From: Pyropia yezoensis | Taxonomy: Eukaryota; Rhodophyta; Bangiophyceae; Bangiales; Bangiaceae | Reading direction: 5' to 3' | Assembly: GCA_009829735.1 (NCBI GenBank) | Contig: CM020619.1 | Location: forward strand, 3,292,590-3,356,589 | DNA length: 64,000 nucleotides | Shown: positions 51,301 to 59,319 of the stretch, piece after piece | How positions within the stretch are numbered: the stretch's first letter is position 1 | Layout of the letters: each line of letters starts with the position of its first letter | Program-made: the position numbers and the translations under genes | Notes under the pieces: generated by a model | Seen by the model: the letters and a program-made list of their open reading frames with translations, nothing else | Told to the model about the DNA's origin: nothing | Databases searched by the model: none

Positions 51301-52225
51301 TAGTACACTATCGGACAATGGACCGCAATTTGCGTCTGTACTGTTTCAAGGAGTGCTGGATATGTTGGGGGTTAAGGCAAACTATGCCACCCCCTACCAC
51401 CCACAAACTAATGGGCAGGTGGAGCGCTTCAACAAAACTATTGTTAGGCAGCTGCGCCATTATGTGAGTGAGCACGTGAAGACGTGGGACCAATACATTT
51501 CTATTCTGACCACTGCCTACAATTCGCAGGTTCACTCATCTACCGGGGAAGTACCCCTCGCTTTTGTGACCCCCCGTCGCGTGCGGTCTATTGCCGTGCG
51601 GCGGCCGCTCCCAACTAGGGAGGATGGTGGCAGTACGCCCACTCCTACTGAGAGTAAGGCGGAGTTCGCTGCTAGGCTTGAAAACCTCATCCCTAAAGTC
51701 AGGGCTGAGATGGACAAAGCACAAAAGCGCTACAAGCGTACCTTTGACAAAAAGGTGCGCAACGCCAAGCATGTCCCCGAGCAGGGTGACTGGGTATTGG
51801 TCCACTCACACACCCCAACTGGGGGTAAGTTGGTGTTCCAGACGAAGGGGCCGTACCAGGTCCTTCGTACTGATGGGCGGCGCTTCACCATCGAAAGTGA
51901 CGATGGGGTCCGCACAGTGAACGGACAGGACGTGGTCAAAGTTGCACCACCGCCTGCAGGCGACCCAGCTTGGGCGCGTGCCTTGAAAACGTGGCGCCTG
52001 CCCTCGCTGCCTGCAGCCAAACAGGGCCCGCAGGAGTACGTGTTCGACAAGTTCATCGACCACGGCTGGGATGAGGATACTGACCGCCTCATGTTGAGGG
52101 TGCGTTGGTTTGGCTACAAAGCCAAGGACGATACGTGGGAGTATGTGGAGGACCTTCCTGCTGAGAAGGTCCGGGCGTACTGTGCCCGGAACGAGATAGA
52201 CCCTAACAGCCCTCCCTCAACGTGA
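48242..52225 (+). CDS. pol: Pol polyprotein (PR-RT-RH-IN-chromodomain), copy B
   Basis: 1,327 residues if counted from the overlapping ATG. Domains in order: aspartic protease (DTGSGAS from D81), reverse transcriptase (YLDD at 524-527), RNase H (D674/D676, the TELE Glu near 716, D743 in RCDHRAL), integrase zinc finger (H896, H903, C933, C936), and catalytic core D965, D1025, E1061 with 35 residues between the last two. The C-terminal chromodomain at about 1,266-1,317 has YVFDKFIDH, LRVRWFGYKAKDDTWE. This order and the chromodomain place it among chromoviruses, whose integrases often steer insertion toward particular histone marks. No inactivating change is seen. Probably made as a Gag-Pol fusion by -1 frameshifting. 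Confidence 0.96.
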   Translation: MTVGAGRPKLTTAASAKWAKRTNQPCRILRRPKGVRPPRVGLPKNVNPRRVIAVLTGENFQVAGRVQLAPGRACCARIVLDTGSGASLIRKSLLPKGMRLQRWKSKADHLIDINGGVLPIVGAVTLPTRLGTHEVDVTYGVVENISVPLLLGTPYVVTQVPLICGPEYWVKLMNGETIPILGKGKSVAPVTVSQSKPVCSVREGFTATLRLARKVMLPPNSVAHVDVVTDYAGNGLVHPNPRLARKHQVHVALGTMDSKAGVPWRIQVMNLSSSPKFFKSGAKFGYIDQHEGPVVAVTLSAGASSDPQSGKEKHQAKSAASPRPQVNMEGVPPRLRVQVERLLDQYHKLWDGQLGLMRATQHRIELKPGAPPIRQQPYRGGPRSRALVKEQVARMEALDVIEASNAEWASPVVIVPKVDGTPRFCIDYRKLNESTVKDSYPLPRMDDCLDSLGEANVFSTLDCNAGYWQIPIAPEDRHKTTFTCHCGTYQCKRLPFGLCNAPATFQRAMDMILAGVRWQICLVYLDDIIVFSRSPEEHIGHLGQVFKLLADAGVSLKASKCHLFTQEVEYLGHVVRPGRLSVNEKNLRAIRKAQYPRTQTQMRSFLGMCNVYRRFTKGFAKVAKPLNELVSSTLPKNLPPPSRVEQESFETLRDLLLKPPILAIPRLGGHYILDVDASYDQLGCVLLQQQPDKEYLPVGYFSKGLNSAEKNYGVTELEGLAVVWAVTSLRHYLEGEKFLIRCDHRALQFIFKTDCTNTRLNRWRVRLAPFNFDIEYRPGRQHALADGLSRVPTEGLDTTPVDEDIPIVGVVTRSGQALNPEAPGNKKYLPLSLDEVVKAQAEDPFCKSQRDTLDTVAETRFFLGDDGLLMRRGVFQGTEQLVVPASLKDSILEREHNAPTGGHLGSSKLYQTLRTRYYWPSMVVDIYSWVAACTSCAQNRLMERRPTTAMLLFPAKEPFAALAMDILGPLPVTEEGNQYLLVICDRFTKLTRAIPLAEITAMSAVSAFLDHWVAAYGIPDSTLSDNGPQFASVLFQGVLDMLGVKANYATPYHPQTNGQVERFNKTIVRQLRHYVSEHVKTWDQYISILTTAYNSQVHSSTGEVPLAFVTPRRVRSIAVRRPLPTREDGGSTPTPTESKAEFAARLENLIPKVRAEMDKAQKRYKRTFDKKVRNAKHVPEQGDWVLVHSHTPTGGKLVFQTKGPYQVLRTDGRRFTIESDDGVRTVNGQDVVKVAPPPAGDPAWARALKTWRLPSLPAAKQGPQEYVFDKFIDHGWDEDTDRLMLRVRWFGYKAKDDTWEYVEDLPAEKVRAYCARNEIDPNSPPST

Positions 52226-52336
52226 GGGAAGGCCGAGCAACAGTGCCAAGAGAGTGCTTCAAGTCGAAGTGGTACGCAGAGTGGCTTTAAACTACAGCCC
52301 TAACCCTCACACTCTCACAACAAAGGCAGCTGCCAA

Positions 52337-54280
52337 CTAGGCACGCATGCTAGACTCTCCCACTCCACGGCCCTCGCCCTCACGTGGAGGCGAGCGGCGA
52401 GACCCACGCCGATAACGGTCTCCACTCGTTGGAAGGGGCGGCGGCTCCAAGTCGGAACCGTCGCGCCCCTCACGGTCGCGCAAGTGGCGCCGACCGTGGC
52501 TACTCTTCTGCCTGGTCTTGCGCGCAAGTTTGCGACGCAGACGCTGGACAGACTCCGTCTCCGATGGGGTAGAGGACTCCGAGACGGAGTAAGACAACTC
52601 GTCTTCCGACACGGAGGGAGAGCGCCGCGAGTGACGGCGACGACGGCGAGGAGGCGAGTATGCCCGGCTCGCACGACGCTTGCCACGCCCAAGTGGGGTT
52701 GGCTGGGGCATAATAGCCCCAATGCGAGCCAACTCGGCCGTCATAAACTCCGCCACCGACTCGCAACTCGCGGTCGCCACTGCAGTACGAACGCGCTCCT
52801 CAAGTTGAGGAGTCTCGGAACTTTGGAGGGTTGCGGTCGACGCGGCCAACCAGGAAATGGTGCGCACCAACGTGGTGATCATCATCTCTGAGGTTAGAGG
52901 CGTGGGCGGTAACACCAACTTGGGGTATACCGTCAGGAGGGTGGCCCCCAAGTTGGGAGACACCGGTGTGGATGACTCCACGGCCACGCTGATCGGGATG
53001 TTCCCGTGAGGCTGGAAAGGAACAGGAGGAAGCGGAGGGGCACGCCGAGGTGGCGGTACCCGGGTGTAACTGCGACCCCGACTTGGGGCTCCCGCAGTAG
53101 GTTGAGTCATATGGTCATCATATGAGGGCACAGCCATAACTATGGGCTTGTCCGGGGGTGGCGCAGTGTGACGATCCACCCCCGGGGCATACGGGTAGTC
53201 CCCGATGCCCAACCCCTCTCGTAGGACCACACGGCCGTCGTGAAGTTCACGAGCGACCCACACGAACTGGCGAAGTGCGCCATCGTCCTTGGGCCCCCGA
53301 GTGGGGCGGCGCAACTTGTGCTCAATGCTCTCCCACTCGATAAACTTGTGGAGGCGGAGCATCTCCTCAAGTAGAGTGAGTTGTCCTGACGAGCACCCCT
53401 CAGCAACTAGCTGAGGGGTGAGCTGTTCCAAACCCTGGATGAGCCGGAGGGGGAGATGCCAGAGCATCCCCCGCCGCTGAACACATGACACCCAGGTCGA
53501 CATGACCTCGAGGAGCCACTGGGTGGCCAACATGGCCCACACCAGATGATCAGGGCCAGCCGTCAACATGACGGAGCCGAAGTGGTCAAGCAACCGTGGC
53601 AACAATGCCGGGAACCCGTAGGGGACCTCAACTTGAGGCCACCACTCGGGCTTCTTCGGGTAGTATTGCTCCTTACTGGCAGCAGACTGCTGAGGAAACT
53701 CAAGTTGAGCCGAGGTCACCAAGTAGGGACCTCGCCGGAAGTCCTTCTCCATCCGCACATCAAAGTGATGAGTGTGCGGATCGGCCTCGTGAAGGTACGG
53801 GGGGCGAGTTGCCACCGCGTCCCAAGTGAAGATCGGCAAGTCGCCGGGACCCGGGATAGTTCCCCCGCGGTCCACCATGGCCTTGGCCCGCTGCACGTCC
53901 TCGACCTCCTCGTCGTCCAGGAAGGCAAACTGGTCCGTCCTGAAGCCGGCAGGGAACCCGACCCTACGGGGATACTTCTCCCGTAGGCGGTCCCATACCC
54001 GACCCATCGCTGCGCCGAGTCGGCCACAGCGAAGAACAGTCAACCCCTCCTCATACAGAGGCCAAGCGGGGTAAAACCACCGCCCCAAGGCCTCACGCGG
54101 GACAACTTGTCCCGCCTCCGGGGGAGATCCTGCCGTCAACCCAAAGCCGGGTGACGCGGGAGTCCCACCCCCCGGAGCGATCGCGGAGCCCCCGCCGGAA
54201 GTCCCGGCAGGCGCTGCACCGTAGGAGGTGTCCTCCATACGCTCATCGAGAGAGTCCGTCTCCACTCCCGGAGTCGCCAT
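52337..54280 (-). CDS. Antisense ORF protein of the chromovirus (647 aa)
   Basis: Convergent with pol (111 bp between their ends) and begins 342 bp inside the 3' LTR. The frame stays open 57 codons further up, but without an ATG. Layout: disordered N-terminus, a folded-looking middle (about 100-390) with FPAGFRTDQFAFLDDEEVED, WWPQVEVPYGFPALL (W213-W214) and VVLREGLGIGDYP, a Pro-rich linker, a helical stretch (EERVRTAVATASCESVAEFM) and a basic Arg/Ser-rich tail (RRRRRHSRRSPSVSEDE). The middle matches the stand-alone 342-aa protein at 19,754-20,782, supporting real translation. Some plant Ty3 elements carry extra or antisense ORFs in this position, of unknown role. The basic tail suggests nuclear or nucleic-acid binding; it could act in regulation, packaging or counter-defence. 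Confidence 0.8.
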   Translation of the reverse strand: MATPGVETDSLDERMEDTSYGAAPAGTSGGGSAIAPGGGTPASPGFGLTAGSPPEAGQVVPREALGRWFYPAWPLYEEGLTVLRCGRLGAAMGRVWDRLREKYPRRVGFPAGFRTDQFAFLDDEEVEDVQRAKAMVDRGGTIPGPGDLPIFTWDAVATRPPYLHEADPHTHHFDVRMEKDFRRGPYLVTSAQLEFPQQSAASKEQYYPKKPEWWPQVEVPYGFPALLPRLLDHFGSVMLTAGPDHLVWAMLATQWLLEVMSTWVSCVQRRGMLWHLPLRLIQGLEQLTPQLVAEGCSSGQLTLLEEMLRLHKFIEWESIEHKLRRPTRGPKDDGALRQFVWVARELHDGRVVLREGLGIGDYPYAPGVDRHTAPPPDKPIVMAVPSYDDHMTQPTAGAPSRGRSYTRVPPPRRAPPLPPVPFQPHGNIPISVAVESSTPVSPNLGATLLTVYPKLVLPPTPLTSEMMITTLVRTISWLAASTATLQSSETPQLEERVRTAVATASCESVAEFMTAELARIGAIMPQPTPLGRGKRRASRAYSPPRRRRRHSRRSPSVSEDELSYSVSESSTPSETESVQRLRRKLARKTRQKSSHGRRHLRDREGRDGSDLEPPPLPTSGDRYRRGSRRSPPREGEGRGVGESSMRA

Positions 54281-54609
54281 GGCTCTCCCCAAGTTGGGGA
54301 GAGACGTCCTGGCTATCGCGGCACGAGACCCGCCTCGAGTTGAGGGGGACTCGGATCGTGGGTAAACGGGTGGCCTCCCCAGCGTGGGGTGGCCCCGTGT
54401 AAGGTGAAGGAGAAGTGGTGGTGGTGGTGAGGTGTGAACCGGGGAGAGCAAGCTGCCAAGTGGGCAAGCTTGAGGAGAGGGGCGGCCAACGTGACCGCCT
54501 CCACATCCGCGTTACGTACTCAAGGGGGGACAGCAAGTCGCGTCCCCCCCCAACGCCGAGACGTGCGTTTACGCACCCCCTCACAGGGCCGACCGGGTCG
54601 GTCGGAACT

Positions 54610-54622
54610 GAGGAGAGGGGAG
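54610..54622 (+). other. Polypurine tract, copy B
   Basis: GAGGAGAGGGGAG directly before the 3' LTR. Confidence 0.85.
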
Positions 54623-55090
54623 TGTGGCAGTATTGACCCCCAGGTAGGGGGCAACACGTGCCATGCAAGGGGCGGCAGGCCACTAGCCTGGTCCGTTCCT
54701 CCCCCTGCATTTGGGTCCATATTCCCTAAGTTCGGGATAGTTAGCTTAGTAGTAAATCCAACTTGGATTTGAGGGTTTTCTGCATTTATCGTCTTGAATT
54801 TTCGTGTGGCCCGGTGGGCAGGTGCTGGGGTGGGAGATTCTGAGTGGCGAGATTCTGAGTGGACCCTGGGGGGATAAGGGGAGGGACAGCGGGGCTTGGC
54901 CCTGCGTCCCCGTCCCGACCAAGAAACTGTTGGACCACACACCATCTTCTTGTTTGTCCGTGGGGGGATTGCCCCACAACAGGGATAGAGTGTGTGCGAC
55001 TTGCACTTCTTCCGGTTCCCCCGACACGGGAGGCAGCCCTCGCACACCGCCCCAACTTGGGTACTGTGTGTGCGAGTGGTTTTTGCCACA
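54623..55090 (+). repeat. 3' LTR, copy B (468 bp)
   Basis: Identical by reading to 45,712-46,179, and followed by the CTCAT duplication. Confidence 0.97.
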
Positions 55091-56602
55091 CTCATCCTCG
55101 AGCTCATATTGCGGTTTTCCCAGCCCGGGGACATCGTACTGGACACGTTTGCGGGGACGTGTGTGGCGGCGGCAGCGTGTATTCGGGCGGTCCTGGGCCA
55201 GCACCGTTTGGTCATCAGCTGCGACTCGGATGCTGTTGTCATTGACGCGAGTCGGGCTCATCTGCGTCGGGAGTTTGTCAACCAGGGGCTGATGGTGGGC
55301 TACGAAAGCTCGGGGGTGGTCACATCCGATGTCATTGCGGCCGCACGGACAATCGAAGCCGCGTCGGTCGCTGCCGCTACAGCTACAACAGCAGCAGGGG
55401 CGGGGGGGGAGACCGACAGCGAGGGCCGAGGCGGTAGTGGTGCGGCTGTCGGGGAGGAGATTGAGCTGATGATCAACCCACCCTCGTCTGTCATGGGAGA
55501 TGATGCTGCTGTCTGGGAGCCCCCCCCCGGGCTGCCCTGCCACTCTGCCTGGTCGTTGGAGCTGGTGCGACACTTTGCCGGGCGGTGGGCCATGCAAGAA
55601 GACGCTCAACGGGCGGGCCTCGTGGCACAGACACCCGGGCTGCCGCGACCTGGCGCAGATGTGGGTGTCGAGGTGGCCCGCCTGGAGGGCGTTGGCGTGG
55701 CGAGCTGGCCGCGCCTGTACCAGTGCGCCCTCGCCGTGGAGGACGCGGAGGTCGCGCTGCACGTGTCGGCCGCACACCTGGGGCTGTACGTTGCCCAAAG
55801 CCGCTTGGCGGGTGGGACGGCCGGTCGTGGCGTCTTTGCGTTGCGCCCGTTCAAACGACAGGACGCGATTGCACCTTTTTGGGGGACCATTGTGTACGCT
55901 GACCTGACAGAGCAGCGGGTCAAGACGCCGCGGTATGCCGCTTCTGTGCTGGGTGCCCACGGCCCCACGGCGCGGGAGTTTTCGGAGCGCGCGATGGAAA
56001 TGGTGTTTGACGACTTGGACGTAGATGGCCCGAATGACGCCGTAGAGGCGGACGTCGGGGGGGGTGAGCCGGGTAACCAGAAGCACGCTGACGTTCGCCC
56101 TCGCCACCACCGCCGCCGTCGGTACGATGGCGAAGAAGGGGGGGGGGGTGGTCGCACAATGCGAAAGCGACAGAGCCAACAAGGCCATAACCACGGCGGC
56201 GGCCCTGCTACTGACCTCGGTACCGGAACATTGGCTGGGTGCAGGGGCGTGCCGACATCTCTCTTTATCGTACCGTCCCCACTGTGTGCGACGGGCTACG
56301 TCAATGACGGGCGGGCAACGTCCCCGGTTGATGCCGAAGCGACATTGGCCCAGACGGGCGCCGGGCCCGCGGACAGTGATGGAAGACGAGGCGGCGCCGG
56401 CGGCAGACGTGGCGACCGGGGAGACGTCCGGCTGGTGCGGCCAAACGTGGCCATCGTCGCCAATGTCGATGACGCGCAGCCGGTACGGCTGACGCCTGCA
56501 CACTTTGTCAGGCCCGTCATGATGGTGGTCATCGCGCTGAGGGACATTGCCGTTGGTGAGGAGCTCGTTGCGGATTACGGGGCGGACTATGTCTTTTGTT
56601 AG
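55091..56602 (+). CDS. DNA methyltransferase motif I fused to a SET domain (3' part of the interrupted gene)
   Basis: One uninterrupted frame of about 504 codons. It opens with the second half of the methyltransferase core: LILRFSQPGDIVLDTFAGTC, the motif I (FxGxx) AdoMet-binding loop, then VAAAACIR and an acidic motif II-like end (LVISCDSD). A 150-residue Ala/Gly linker and a helical region follow. The SET domain comes next: GRGVFALRPFKRQDAIAPFWG (N-SET), GYVNDGR (the position of the NHxxxPN-type loop, with ND instead of NH), RPNVAIV, and VVIALRDIAVGEELVADYG with catalytic-type Tyr (C-SET). A basic/Gly insert splits the SET halves. Expected role: nuclear enzyme coupling DNA N4-cytosine or N6-adenine methylation with protein lysine methylation. 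It is severed from its N-terminal half by copy B. Confidence 0.82.
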   Translation, partial: LILELILRFSQPGDIVLDTFAGTCVAAAACIRAVLGQHRLVISCDSDAVVIDASRAHLRREFVNQGLMVGYESSGVVTSDVIAAARTIEAASVAAATATTAAGAGGETDSEGRGGSGAAVGEEIELMINPPSSVMGDDAAVWEPPPGLPCHSAWSLELVRHFAGRWAMQEDAQRAGLVAQTPGLPRPGADVGVEVARLEGVGVASWPRLYQCALAVEDAEVALHVSAAHLGLYVAQSRLAGGTAGRGVFALRPFKRQDAIAPFWGTIVYADLTEQRVKTPRYAASVLGAHGPTAREFSERAMEMVFDDLDVDGPNDAVEADVGGGEPGNQKHADVRPRHHRRRRYDGEEGGGGGRTMRKRQSQQGHNHGGGPATDLGTGTLAGCRGVPTSLFIVPSPLCATGYVNDGRATSPVDAEATLAQTGAGPADSDGRRGGAGGRRGDRGDVRLVRPNVAIVANVDDAQPVRLTPAHFVRPVMMVVIALRDIAVGEELVADYGADYVFC

Positions 56603-56733
56603 GCCGACTGGGAGCGACGCGGCAGGGCAAGTGAGGCGGGCGTGCTGCTGAGCCACTCGACACCCCACACGTTTGCCCCCCTGAGCGGGTGAAGATTGGG
56701 GTGGGGTGTGCCCTTTTTTCGTTGGCACTTTGG

Positions 56734-56734
<1 letters not shown>

Positions 56735-56768
<34 letters not shown>
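56735..56768. repeat. Poly(G) run, 34 nt
   Basis: Uninterrupted G tract between the 3' ends of the SET-containing gene and the convergent minus-strand gene. Confidence 0.95.
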
Positions 56769-56769
<1 letters not shown>

Positions 56770-56931
56770 GGGGGCCCGTCTTGCAGACACGCAGGTGGGG
56801 GAGGGAAACGTGTGAACATCAGCCACGCATACGCACAGAGAAGAGCTCCGAAGAAAAGCCAGGATGAAGAAGAAAACAACAGAGAGACAATACAAAGCCG
56901 ACGCCAGCCAGCCGGTGGCTGCGGCTCCCTG

Positions 56932-58020
56932 TCAATGGCGGCCAGGCTCCGGCCCTGCCGGCTGGTCCAAACCCCCACCCCCACCCAATCCGCACCCGCA
57001 CCCGCCCCCACCGGAGTCATCCGACCCCTGAAGGGAGTCGTCGTCGTCGCCCCGCTGCCGTGCAGTGGCTGCACGCGCGAGTGCATTGCGGAGCTCCTCG
57101 TTCCGGCGCGTCTGGTGTGCCAAGTTGTCGGACATCGTTTGCAGATTCCTCGAGGATTCGAGGAGCCTCTCCGACATCCCGGCCAACAGGCTCAGCGCCT
57201 CAGTGATGTGAGGAGTGGCGGGGTCGGACTCCCGGGACACGCGCACGGGAACAACCTCCGTGGATGGTCCGCCAGTGAGCACCACGTTAGGCACGTCAGT
57301 ACGCAACAGTGCGGCCAGATTGTTGGTCGTCTGCAGCAGGTGCTGTACGTGTGCGGCTTGCTCTGCCACCCGGCGGTTGAGGTCCTCCATCACTTCACGG
57401 CGCGCGCCCGTAAGTCTGCGACGGAGGAGCTGCCTCTTGGTCACTCTGCCCGCATGGCCATCCCGGTCGGCGGCCCCCCCAGCCCCAGTGTCCGGTTCGA
57501 AAAAACCGATGCGCGTCAGCACGTCTTTGTTGCTGGCAAGGGGTGACTCGTCGGGTGCGGGGCCCGCCCCACCTGCCCCCTCCTCCTCGTCGTCGTCAAT
57601 GGCGGTATAGCGCGGGGGCGGCTGCGCCGCCGCCGCACCCATTCCCCCGCCCGGTGCGGCCGCCGAGGAGTAGATGGCACGCTCACCTGCCGCGCCGCCC
57701 TCGCCGGCCCACTCGGATGACGCCCCTTTCCCGCGCGTCGTAGACACGCGCCGCAGGAAATTTAGCACGGCGTCCTTGACGGCCGTCGACAGGTCGAGCC
57801 GTCCCGGGTTCTTCAGTTCGACTTTGCTTCTGGTCCTTGCCGGTCCTGCCCCACTGCCGCCGTCTGTCTCGCTATGGAACTCGAGTGCCAGGCGCCGAAA
57901 AGACGCCACAGCTTCATCGGCAACGTCAAAGACAGTGCGGAGTACATCTGGGTGCACATCACGCGCGACGCCCACTCGGGCCTTGGCGGCCGAGACACGG
58001 CGCGCAGGGTGCCGAGGCAT
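56932..58020 (-). CDS. Coiled-coil protein of unknown function
   Basis: A 362-aa protein from an ATG at 58,020, convergent with the methyltransferase-SET gene. The N-terminal about 100 residues (VHPDVLRTVFDVADEAVASFRR, LDLSTAVKDAVLNFLRRV) look like a small helical domain. The middle is Gly/Ala/Pro-rich and acidic. Residues about 200-330 form two predicted coiled-coil stretches (REVMEDLNRRVAEQAAHVQ, EALSLLAGMSERLLESSRNL). The tail is Gly/Asp/Pro low-complexity. No catalytic motif. A C22 tract (coding strand) ends 37 nt before the ATG, almost the same spacing as in the gene at 20,782. A structural or scaffolding role is a guess. Confidence 0.6.
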   Translation of the reverse strand: MPRHPARRVSAAKARVGVARDVHPDVLRTVFDVADEAVASFRRLALEFHSETDGGSGAGPARTRSKVELKNPGRLDLSTAVKDAVLNFLRRVSTTRGKGASSEWAGEGGAAGERAIYSSAAAPGGGMGAAAAQPPPRYTAIDDDEEEGAGGAGPAPDESPLASNKDVLTRIGFFEPDTGAGGAADRDGHAGRVTKRQLLRRRLTGARREVMEDLNRRVAEQAAHVQHLLQTTNNLAALLRTDVPNVVLTGGPSTEVVPVRVSRESDPATPHITEALSLLAGMSERLLESSRNLQTMSDNLAHQTRRNEELRNALARAATARQRGDDDDSLQGSDDSGGGGCGCGLGGGGGLDQPAGPEPGRH

Positions 58021-58057
58021 GACTGAGCAGCAGAGGTTGGGGGAAGGACGAGGGGGA

Positions 58058-58090
58058 GGGGGGGGGGGGGGGGGGGGGGAGGGGGGGGGC
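58058..58090. repeat. Poly(G)-rich tract (G22 plus G-rich tail)
   Basis: G22 at 58,058-58,079, then A and a further G run. It lies in the 5' flank of the coiled-coil gene. Confidence 0.9.
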
Positions 58091-58721
58091 GGGAGGAGGG
58101 GGGGGTGGCGGGGGGAGGGGGCCTTGTGCAGGAAAAAAAAGTGCCTTCAGTGGAAGTACTCCACTGTGCGGCGTCATGCACACCAAGACCCTCCGCACCG
58201 ACAAGCCGCGAGCTCAGCAGGCAGCCACCCACCAGGCCGATGAAAACATGGGAAGCGGCCGCCCACCGACCCCACCAAGAGCCCCGCCTCGGCGACTAGA
58301 CGCCACGCCCGCGACGGCGGCGGCCACGACCCTTGCCTGTTCGTCCCCTGCCTCCCCCTCAATTGTTGTGCTGTGCGCCCACTTGGGCCTGCTCAGGCCC
58401 GTTCTGTCAACGTCCTTAATACACGCTTCTCGCGGAACGTCCCTCGTGAGCAACGCACCAACATTGTACGGGCTCTGACACTGGCCGTCAGGGCATACCC
58501 GCAAGACCGAGAGTCTTGACGTCTCAGGACCGTCACAGGAAATGCGATTTATCGATTGGAGGAGGGGTTACAAAAACTCCACGCTTTTTCAGATGTCCGC
58601 GGACACGGAGTTTTCTGTACGATTTAGCCTTCTGTCGATCTTACGAACGGTTCCCCAATGTGGGCCCACAGCTCACACCCTTGCCCCGAACCCCCCCCCC
58701 CCCCCTCTATCTAAAGGAACA

Positions 58722-58780
58722 GCCCCCTCCTAATGAACCGCCACCTCCTAATGAACCGCCCCCCCCCTTATGAACCGCTC
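58722..58780. repeat. Short tandem repeat CCTCCTAATGAACCGCC
   Basis: About three imperfect 17-bp units following a C run, ending TTATGAACCGCTCC. The region 58,200-58,900 otherwise shows no convincing gene. Confidence 0.7.
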
Positions 58781-58924
58781 CTCACTCTGTTCATAATGAG
58801 GGACCTTTTTCGGGACGTAGATCTTGGGGGCGTCGATCGCTAAGGGTTGTGCTGAAAAGTCTTCTGGCTTTTCCGCAAACTGCCGGTGTGTAATACGCAG
58901 GACAAAATTCGTCGTTTCCCGCGG

Positions 58925-59260
58925 CGCACGTCTCACGGACGTGCGCGCGCGAGTGCACGCGCGCATGCATGCGCGCAGCGCCCGCCCACGCACTCGCACA
59001 TGCGTGCGCGCGGACCGTGCGCGTGCATCCTCGGGCGTGCACGCGCGCATGCGTACACGCGCGGCCCCGTCCCCCCACCGCCCTCCCTCTCCCGGTTGTG
59101 CCGCGCCCTCTCCCCCTCACCCTCTTGACGGTGTGCCGCGCCCCCTCCCTTCCCCCACCCTCCCTATCCCGGTTGTGCCGCGCCCTCTCCCCCATTCCCA
59201 ACCACCCTCTCCACGGTGTGCCGCGCCCCCTCCCTTCCCTCACTCCTCCCCCCACCCCCC
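58925..59260. repeat. Alternating CG/CA tract plus C-rich array (right copy)
   Basis: Close match to 35,405-35,820: GCGCGCATGCATGCGCGC near the start, GCGGCCCCGTCCCCCCACCG, then GGTTGTGCCGCGCC and CCACGGTGTGCCGCGCC blocks in the same order. This copy is shorter. Confidence 0.85.
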
Positions 59261-59319
59261 CCGCTGCTGGCGGCCGCCAAGGCGGCGGTTTGTCTGGCGG
59301 CTGTGGCGGCCGGACCGGT

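Larger units (their letters stand above)
45712..55090 (+). mobile_element. Ty3/gypsy chromovirus, copy B (intact, nested in the methyltransferase gene)
   Basis: 9,379-bp LTR retrotransposon with all parts in order: LTR, primer-binding site, gag, -1 frameshift signal, intact 1,327-aa pol with C-terminal chromodomain, convergent antisense ORF of 647 aa, polypurine tract and LTR. Both 468-bp LTRs read as identical and the 5-bp duplication is perfect, so the insertion is very recent. All ORFs are open. It interrupts the DNA methyltransferase coding sequence in the sense orientation. It is a close sister of copy A, but the LTRs differ at scattered sites, so the two are independent insertions of related subtypes. 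Confidence 0.97.

Noticed and set aside
54992..55090. Extension of the methyltransferase-SET frame into the 3' LTR as an N-terminus
   Set aside because: The frame is open through the LTR only by chance. Motif order and the CTCAT duplication show the real upstream exon is at 45,556-45,711.
54746..56728. 660-codon minus-strand frame opposite the SET-containing gene
   Set aside because: Shadow of the plus-strand gene: no domain content, and plus-strand motifs explain the conservation.
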